Shown: positions 42,162 to 46,877 of the stretch, piece by piece
Position numbering within the stretch: position 1 is the stretch's first letter
Layout: each line of letters opens with the position of its first letter
From: an uncultured Bilophila sp.
GTDB lineage: Bacteria > Desulfobacterota > Desulfovibrionia > Desulfovibrionales > Desulfovibrionaceae
DNA: 46,877 nucleotides
Direction: 5' to 3'
Assembly: GCA_902373525.1 (NCBI GenBank)
Contig: CABKMN010000015.1
Span: 1 to 46,877, forward strand
The notes under the pieces: generated by a model
Databases searched by the model: none
What the model was told of the DNA's origin: nothing
What the model saw: only the letters and a program-made list of their open reading frames with translations
Program-made: the position numbers and the translations under genes

Positions 42162-42328
42162 CCGTCCGGTCATACGGCGATACGGCCTTTCCCGCCCACC
42201 GAAGCGGAAACATTTTCACGTTTCGCCTTTTCCACCCATCCCACCTTCCTTCAAGACTTTCTGATTTCTCCCCTCCCGCTTTTCTCCACGAAAACGGCTT
42301 GCTTCGATTCCCGAAGCGCACAAGGGGC

Positions 42329-42373
42329 TTGCTTAAGGACTAAAGGTAAAGTAGTCTATTGGTCAAACCAATA
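42329..42373 (+). promoter_or_regulatory. Promoter with overlapping GntR/PdhR-type operator
   Basis: TTGCTT (42329-42334), 17 bp, TAGTCT (42352-42357) is a plausible sigma70 promoter. The 7-bp inverted repeat TATTGGT-CAA-ACCAATA (42357-42373) overlaps its downstream end, where a bound repressor would block transcription. The core TTGGT-N3-ACCAA matches the FadR/PdhR/LldR class of GntR-type sites. The regulator gene is not in the window. Confidence 0.65.
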
Positions 42374-42401
42374 ACATGCCGCCGTCGACCATAGCGAACA
42401 A

Positions 42402-42423
42402 CCCGCCTGCGGCATCAGGCGGG
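42402..42423 (+). promoter_or_regulatory. Hairpin in the leader of the VOC gene
   Basis: CCCGCCTG (42402-42409) pairs perfectly with CAGGCGGG (42416-42423) in the long 5' leader. No T-run. It could influence translation or RNA stability; the effect is unknown. Confidence 0.4.
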
Positions 42424-42548
42424 CTCCCCCAAACGGGTCTCGCCCGGACCCAGCGGAACAACGACGGCCTTTCGCGGAACGAAGCCCCATTGCCCGCGGT
42501 TTCCGAGACAGGAAGCCCGCCGCACACCCCCAACACCAAGGAGAAGCC

Positions 42549-42908
42549 ATGTACACGTTGGCACACCTGCATGTCGTATGCCGGGATATGGAAAAAATGA
42601 TCCGCTTCTGGCGCGAGGCGCTCGGTGCGGAATTCGTCGAATACCGGATTTTCGGGGACGACCCGGGGGCGATCATGCGCTTCGGCGGGCTGGAAATCTA
42701 TTTCAAGGAAATCCCGCAGGCCAAGGAACTGCTGCCCGGTCAGGCCGGTTACGAGCATGTGGGAGTGTATGTGCCGCATCTCGAAACCGGTGTGGACCAC
42801 CTCGTCAAAGGATTCGGGTGCACGCTGGCGTCCATGCCCGCCAATCAGCACCGCGTCGCCTTTGTCCGGGGCCCCGAAAACCTGATGCTCGAACTCATAG
42901 AAGCCTGA
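42549..42908 (+). CDS. VOC-superfamily (glyoxalase-type) protein
   Basis: 119 residues, one VOC module pair: beta-alpha-beta units starting LAHLHVVCRDMEKMIRFW and YEHVGVYVPHLETG. Possible metal ligands are H8, an aspartate/glutamate near residue 50, H76 in YEHVGV and the final glutamate in LELIEA. It could be a lactoylglutathione lyase-like, epimerase or binding protein. AAGGAG 6 bp before the ATG. Convergent with the lactate/glycolate dehydrogenase operon, and behind a GntR-type operator often used in lactate and pyruvate control, so a role in methylglyoxal or lactate metabolism is plausible but unproven. Confidence 0.85.
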   Translation: MYTLAHLHVVCRDMEKMIRFWREALGAEFVEYRIFGDDPGAIMRFGGLEIYFKEIPQAKELLPGQAGYEHVGVYVPHLETGVDHLVKGFGCTLASMPANQHRVAFVRGPENLMLELIEA

Positions 42909-42921
42909 TTCCCCCCCCTCG

Positions 42922-42960
42922 CGGGACCGTCCGGCATCCCCCCGCCGGGCGGTCCCGTTT
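42922..42960 (+). terminator. Intrinsic terminator of the VOC gene
   Basis: CGGGACCGTCCGGC (42922-42935) pairs with GCCGGGCGGTCCCG (42944-42957), one wobble pair, followed by TTT. It starts 13 bp after the stop. Confidence 0.8.
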
Positions 42961-43008
42961 CCTGCGGCGGGCAATCCCGGCGGCTCCTCCCCGCGTTCTC
43001 CGTCTGCC

Positions 43009-43047
43009 AAAACAAAACGGGAACGGCTCCCGTGGAACCGTTCCCGT
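43009..43047 (-). terminator. Intrinsic terminator of the dehydrogenase operon
   Basis: ACGGGAACGG (43017-43026) pairs with CCGTTCCCGT (43038-43047). On the minus strand it is followed by a run read from AAAACAAAA (43009-43017), i.e. TTTTGTTTT. It lies 48 bp behind the minus-strand stop at 43096. Confidence 0.85.
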
Positions 43048-43095
43048 CGCCTTGTGCAACCAACACAGGGGTTCGCCCCTTACGGGGGGAACACT

Positions 43096-44391
43096 TTATC
43101 GCGGCAGGGACTCCGCATAGATTTCGATGGTGTGCTTGACCTGCACGGGGTCGTTGTTGCGGGCCAGCATGTCGGAAAGCTGCATCATGCAGGCCGGGCA
43201 GCCCGTCGCCACGACGTCCGCGCCGCTGGCGATCACGTTGTCACGCTTGCGCTGGCCCATCTTGAGGGAGAGGTCATAATGCGACAGCGTGAACGATCCG
43301 CCGCAGCCGCAGCACCGGTTTGCCTCCGCCATCTCCACGAGGTTGTACTCGGGGTTCATGCGGATGAGATCGCGGGGCTGCTTGCTCACGCCGAGGGATT
43401 TCTGGAGGTGACAGGATTCGTGATACGTCACCTTGGTCTGCCCCTTGGCCGGGACCTTGGGGGCCACATGCAGCACGTCCACCAACAGCGCGTTGATGTC
43501 GATGGCCTTGGGGGACAGGATGTTGATCGCGTCGCGGTAGCGCGGGGGCAGGTTCTGGGAGAACTGGAGCCAGAATTCCTTGATCGCCACCGTGCAGGAG
43601 GAACACGGCGTCACGATGTAGTCGAAGTTCTGATCCTTCAGGATGTCCACGTTGTGCATGACCATCTTCTCGAAGCCCTGTCGATCCCCGGACGCCAGCG
43701 CGGGCATGCCGCAGCAGGCGAAGTTGTCGGACAGGAACACCCCGATTTCGTGATAGTCGAACACCTTGAGGCAGGCTTCGGAAACGTTGACGTAAATCTT
43801 GTCGCCGAGGCAGCCGGGGAAGAAGGCCACCTTGATGCGGCTCTTGCCCTTGGGCGTGTTCACCGCGCCGACCTTCGCGTGCAGGGGCGTTTCCGCAAGC
43901 TGCGGCATGTGGCGGTCGCCGAGGAGCGGCTTCAGCAACGGCGCGCACGCCGTGTTCTGCGGCTTGTCCTCTTTCTTGAGGACGAGGTTCTGGAACGGCG
44001 CGCTGAGGCGCATCAGCGTGCTGAACAGGCGCGGGTTGGGCAACAGCATGCGGAACGCGGCTTTCTTGACCGCCGGGAGGCCGAGGTATCCGGCGACGAT
44101 GGCCCGCGCCTCAAGGAAAATGTCGGTCGTCTTCACGCCCGAGGGACAGTTCGCCTGACACGAACCGCACAGCAGGCAGCGGGACAGCTTTTCGTTCACG
44201 GCCTCGGGGTCTTCGATGATGCGGTGGGCAAGATTTTCGACAAGGGCGATCTTGCCCCGGGTCAGGTCGCCTTCGATGCGCGTCGTCAGATACATGGGAC
44301 AAAACGCCTGACAGAACCCGCATTTCATGCAGGCGGCCAGTTTGTCGTCCAGAGCCATCAGGGCGTTGGCAAGTTGCGTGAGCTCGTCCAT
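43096..44391 (-). CDS. Lactate/glycolate dehydrogenase, iron-sulfur subunit (GlcF/LldE-like)
   Basis: 431 residues, cytoplasmic face of the membrane. Two [4Fe-4S] motifs are near the N-terminus: CMKCGFCQAFCP and CLLCGSCQANCP. Two CCG domains follow: FFPGCLGDK, later ACCGMPA and PCSSCT; then YHESCHLQKSLG, later RCCGCGGS and GCPACMM. It takes electrons from the flavin subunit and delivers them to quinone or a partner in the membrane. Family members oxidise D-lactate, glycolate or similar acids. It follows the FAD subunit gene after 84 bp. Two-subunit D-lactate dehydrogenases of this type occur in Desulfovibrio, which uses lactate as a main electron donor. Confidence 0.9.
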   Translation of the reverse strand: MDELTQLANALMALDDKLAACMKCGFCQAFCPMYLTTRIEGDLTRGKIALVENLAHRIIEDPEAVNEKLSRCLLCGSCQANCPSGVKTTDIFLEARAIVAGYLGLPAVKKAAFRMLLPNPRLFSTLMRLSAPFQNLVLKKEDKPQNTACAPLLKPLLGDRHMPQLAETPLHAKVGAVNTPKGKSRIKVAFFPGCLGDKIYVNVSEACLKVFDYHEIGVFLSDNFACCGMPALASGDRQGFEKMVMHNVDILKDQNFDYIVTPCSSCTVAIKEFWLQFSQNLPPRYRDAINILSPKAIDINALLVDVLHVAPKVPAKGQTKVTYHESCHLQKSLGVSKQPRDLIRMNPEYNLVEMAEANRCCGCGGSFTLSHYDLSLKMGQRKRDNVIASGADVVATGCPACMMQLSDMLARNNDPVQVKHTIEIYAESLPR

Positions 44392-44475
44392 GAAACCATT
44401 CCTTCACGAATAAAAAAGTCCAAACCGGACGGCACCCCACCGGGTTCCGTCGTCCGCCGTTACGACGAAGAAACC

Positions 44476-45861
44476 CTAGATGCCGACGATCTTCGAGGCG
44501 TTGATCAGCTTCTTCGGATCGAAAGCCGAGCGCATGCGCCGCATATACGGGAGGGTTCCCTTTGAGGTTTCCAGTTCAAGCCACCGCTTTTTGGCGGTGC
44601 CGATGCCGTGTTCGCCCGACAGCGTGCCGCCGAGTTCCAGCGCCGCGTTGAACAGATCGTCCACGGCCCGCTCCACGCGGGCGAACTCTTCCTTGTCGCG
44701 CCGGTCGCAGAGGATGGACGGGTGCAGGTTGCCGTCTCCGGCGTGCCCGAAGGTGCCGATGGTCACATGATGACGGGCGGCGATCTTGTCGAGGACTTCC
44801 AGCATCGCGGGAATCTTCGAACGCGGCACCGTGGCGTCTTCCAGCATCAGCGTGGGACGGCAGCGGGCCAGCGCGGGAATCGCCACGCGGCGGGCTTCCC
44901 AGATTTTCGTCTTTTCCGCGGCGTCCTTGGCGACCACCACTTCGTTCGCGCCGGACTCCTTGAGGACCTTTTCCACGCTCAGGGCCTCGTCGGCGACCTG
45001 CGCCGGGTGCCCGTCCACTTCGATGAGCAGGATCGAACCAGCGTCGCGCGGCAGGCCGATGTTCACATAGTCCTCAACGTAGTTGATGGTGGCGTTGTCC
45101 ATAAATTCCAGCGTACAGGGCACGACATGGGCGGCGATGATGCCGGCGACGGCCTGCGAGGCGCGCTGCACGTCCGGGAAAATCGCCATCATGGCCTTGG
45201 ACGCCTTGGGGGGCATCACGAGCTTGAGGACGGCCTTGCTGGTCAGCGCCAGCGTGCCTTCGGAGGCGACGAGCAGTTCGGTAAGATTGTAGCCGTACGA
45301 GCAGCCCCGACCGCAGACGCCGGTGGTCATGGCTTCGCCCGTCTCGGTCAGGACTTCAAGGCCGAGGACATATTTCTTGGTGGTGCCGTATTTCAGGCCG
45401 CGCAACCCACCGGAATTTTCCGCGATGTTGCCGCCCATGGTGGACACGGACATGGAACCGGGATCGGGAGGATAGAACAGCCCGCGCGCGGCCACGGCGG
45501 CGGCGAGGTCTGCCGTCACGACGCCGGGTTCGACCACGGCGTACATTTCCTCCTCATTGATTTCGAGGATTCTGTCCAGACTGTTGGTCAGGATAATGAC
45601 CGCATCGGTGCTGTCGGGAATCGTGCCGCCGCTCAGGTTGGTGCCCGAACCGCGGATGGTGATGGGGATGCCTTCTTCATAGCACTTCTGGATCAGGGGA
45701 CCGAGCTGATCCGTGCGCGTCGGCCTGACCACGAGCCCGGGAACGACGGGAGGCAGCACGGCCGCGTCATAGGCGTAGTTCTGGCGATCCGCCTCGCCCG
45801 TCAAGACATTCTCCCGACCGATGATTTTTTCGATTTCCCTAATGAACGCAAGGCTTAACAT
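44476..45861 (-). CDS. Lactate/glycolate dehydrogenase, FAD subunit (GlcD-like)
   Basis: 461 residues from the ATG at 45861, which has GGGGAG about 5 bp upstream; a GTG two codons earlier is less likely. The FAD-binding PCMH domain is N-terminal (PPVVPGLVVRPTRTDQ, IRGSGTNLSGG, DPGSMSVSTMGG, NIAENSGG). The C-terminal substrate domain has GTFGHAGDGNLHPSI and LSGEHGIG, typical of GlcD and D-lactate dehydrogenases. Oxidises a 2-hydroxy acid (D-lactate or glycolate) to the 2-oxo acid and passes electrons to the iron-sulfur subunit. No lactate permease is adjacent. D-lactate is favoured by the likely sulfate-reducing host but not proven. Confidence 0.92.
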   Translation of the reverse strand: MLSLAFIREIEKIIGRENVLTGEADRQNYAYDAAVLPPVVPGLVVRPTRTDQLGPLIQKCYEEGIPITIRGSGTNLSGGTIPDSTDAVIILTNSLDRILEINEEEMYAVVEPGVVTADLAAAVAARGLFYPPDPGSMSVSTMGGNIAENSGGLRGLKYGTTKKYVLGLEVLTETGEAMTTGVCGRGCSYGYNLTELLVASEGTLALTSKAVLKLVMPPKASKAMMAIFPDVQRASQAVAGIIAAHVVPCTLEFMDNATINYVEDYVNIGLPRDAGSILLIEVDGHPAQVADEALSVEKVLKESGANEVVVAKDAAEKTKIWEARRVAIPALARCRPTLMLEDATVPRSKIPAMLEVLDKIAARHHVTIGTFGHAGDGNLHPSILCDRRDKEEFARVERAVDDLFNAALELGGTLSGEHGIGTAKKRWLELETSKGTLPYMRRMRSAFDPKKLINASKIVGI

Positions 45862-46294
45862 GAGCACTCCCCATCATGAAAACAGTGGACACCGTATGGC
45901 GATCATCATACCGGAGGCGTTTTCCCCCTTCCGGTACTCCAAAGGACAATCATCACGGAATAAGCAGTCCCGAGAGCATAGACCATGCCACGCCTTTTTT
46001 CATTCATTGAACGCTCAACCCTTTCGAGTCATTACGATTATGTCTTTTCCGTTTCTTTCGTGATGAAATGTTTCTTCCGATTATTCTTACGGATTATACT
46101 TTTTCATACCCATTTTCTTTCAAAAGGGATATTCTCAACCCTTTTGCTTTTTTCGGCGCATTTCCCCTTTCTTTCGCCCTTCCGGGAACCTTTCCCGCCC
46201 CGCCGCCCTTCCGAAACCTCATTCCCATGCGGCGAACGATGCGCTACCATTCCGAAAAACACGATTTCCCCCCACCAACACCAAGGAGTCCGTC
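45862..46294. promoter_or_regulatory. AT-rich divergent promoter region
   Basis: 433 bp between the dehydrogenase operon (minus) and the nitroreductase gene (plus), AT-rich from about 46000 on. It holds a 7-bp inverted repeat, TACCGGA (45909-45915) and TCCGGTA (45930-45936), 48 bp upstream of the FAD-subunit start, a possible operator. A weak plus-strand promoter may be TTCTTC (46072-46077) and TATACT (46095-46100). No gene is recognised. Confidence 0.4.
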
Positions 46295-46810
46295 ATGCTT
46301 GAACTCTTGAAGACCCGCCGCAGCATCCGTCACTTTACGGACGAGCCCGTTTCCCGCGAAGACCTCGACAAGCTGCTCAAGGCGGCGCTGCTGGCCCCCT
46401 CCGGCATGGGCAAGAAGCCCGTGGAATGCATCGTCGTTCAGGACCGGGAGACCATCGCCCGTTTGAAAACCTACAAGAAGCACGGGACCACGCCCCTCGA
46501 AACCGCCCCGCTCGCCATCGTACTGCTCGGCGACAGGGAAAAAAGCGACACATGGGTGGAGGACGCCTCCATCGCCGCCACGCTGATCCAGCTTGAAGTC
46601 GTAAAGCTCGGGCTCGGGTCCACATGGATACAGTTGCGTCTGCGCGAAGGCGACTCCGGTCCCTCCGAGGACGCCTTCCGCAAGGAGTTGGGCATTCCCG
46701 AACGCTACGGCGTCCTGAACGTCGTAGCCATCGGCCACAAGGCCGAGGAAAAAGCCGCCTACTCCGAAGCCGATCTCGACTTCTCCAAGGTACATTACGA
46801 AAAGTTTTAA
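46295..46810 (+). CDS. Nitroreductase-family flavoprotein
   Basis: 171 residues, the short type. FMN-binding start RRSIRHFTDEPVS, then LLKAALLAPSGMGKKP in the family pattern, a central EDASIAATLIQLEV and late GVLNVVAIGHKAEEK. Acts as a homodimer that reduces quinones, nitro compounds or flavins with NAD(P)H. The physiological substrate is not visible. AAGGAG lies 7 bp before the ATG. It is transcribed alone, and the 3'-end hairpin repeat starts 18 bp after its stop. Confidence 0.9.
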   Translation: MLELLKTRRSIRHFTDEPVSREDLDKLLKAALLAPSGMGKKPVECIVVQDRETIARLKTYKKHGTTPLETAPLAIVLLGDREKSDTWVEDASIAATLIQLEVVKLGLGSTWIQLRLREGDSGPSEDAFRKELGIPERYGVLNVVAIGHKAEEKAAYSEADLDFSKVHYEKF

Positions 46811-46827
46811 GGCGGGAAATGAAGATT

Positions 46828-46877
46828 GGGGAGGGGAAGGGGAACCTTTCTGGAGAAAGGTTCCCCTTCCCCTCCCC
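46828..46877 (+). repeat. 3'-end hairpin repeat, copy 4, cut by the window end
   Basis: Bases 46828-46850 and 46855-46877 form a perfect 23-bp stem around a TGGA loop, like copy 1 including the CTTTCTGGAGAAAG core. The tail would lie outside the window. It follows the nitroreductase stop by 17 bp. Confidence 0.8.

Noticed and set aside
42240..42275. Possible further copy of the repeat tail (CCTTCAAGACTTTC)
   Set aside because: Only a short match, with no hairpin and without the TCGAATCCCT part.
13147..42373. Same regulator acting at 13147-13160 and 42357-42373
   Set aside because: Both read ATTGGT...ACCAAT, but the spacers are 2 and 3 bp. GntR-type proteins need a fixed spacing, so I do not claim a shared regulator.

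Overview
The window is GC-rich bacterial DNA that I place in the Desulfovibrionaceae (sulfate-reducing Desulfobacterota). The strongest evidence is a complete transmembrane redox locus, tmcD-tmcC-tmcB-tmcA. It is followed by a small unknown gene, a universal stress protein, receiver proteins and a histidine kinase, an order I recall from Desulfovibrio vulgaris. A type I tetraheme cytochrome c3 closes the locus. PAS domains with a CxxC motif and a two-subunit GlcD/GlcF-type lactate or glycolate dehydrogenase fit the same placement.

Layout. 1-500: two copies of a hairpin repeat. 504-4993 (minus): peptide-type substrate-binding protein, bifunctional Rel (ppGpp) enzyme and a DUF456 membrane protein. 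5269-8517 (plus): SNF2-type helicase with an N-terminal SWIM zinc finger. 8694-11715 (minus): sugar-type ABC importer (permease, ATPase, binding protein). 11991-12593 (minus): yedF. 12594-13290: AT-rich control region with three inverted repeats. 13291-24798 (plus): tmc locus, signalling genes and cytochrome c3. 25257-26776 (minus): two-subunit class I fumarase-type hydratase. 27041-30218 (plus): two unknown proteins and ilvD. 30574-31409: tRNA-Glu with its own promoter and terminator, followed by scar-like sequence. 31410-36195: sigma54 activator divergent from a GltS-like symporter and an amidohydrolase, with a clear -24/-12 promoter and candidate activator sites. 36506-37335: decayed IS5-family element with CTAG duplications. 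38326-42098 (plus): TsdA-like diheme cytochrome with two heme-bearing membrane proteins. 42549-42908: VOC protein behind a GntR-type palindrome. 43096-45861 (minus): lactate/glycolate dehydrogenase. 46295-46810: nitroreductase.

How the genes work together. Periplasmic electrons carried by cytochrome c3 can enter the Tmc complex and cross the membrane to the heterodisulfide-reductase-like TmcB. The receiver and kinase proteins in the same gene set suggest that the module is under redox or energy control. The TsdA-like operon is a second possible route, between the quinone pool and thiosulfate/tetrathionate in the periplasm. I regard it as the least described system here.

A hairpin with a purine-rich 5' arm occurs five times. 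Four copies lie 5-24 bp behind a stop codon and the fifth starts at base 1. Three copies share a conserved tail of about 30 bp. The window begins and ends in this repeat, so it may be a whole contig broken at repeats. I saw no rRNA, CRISPR array, prophage or plasmid genes.
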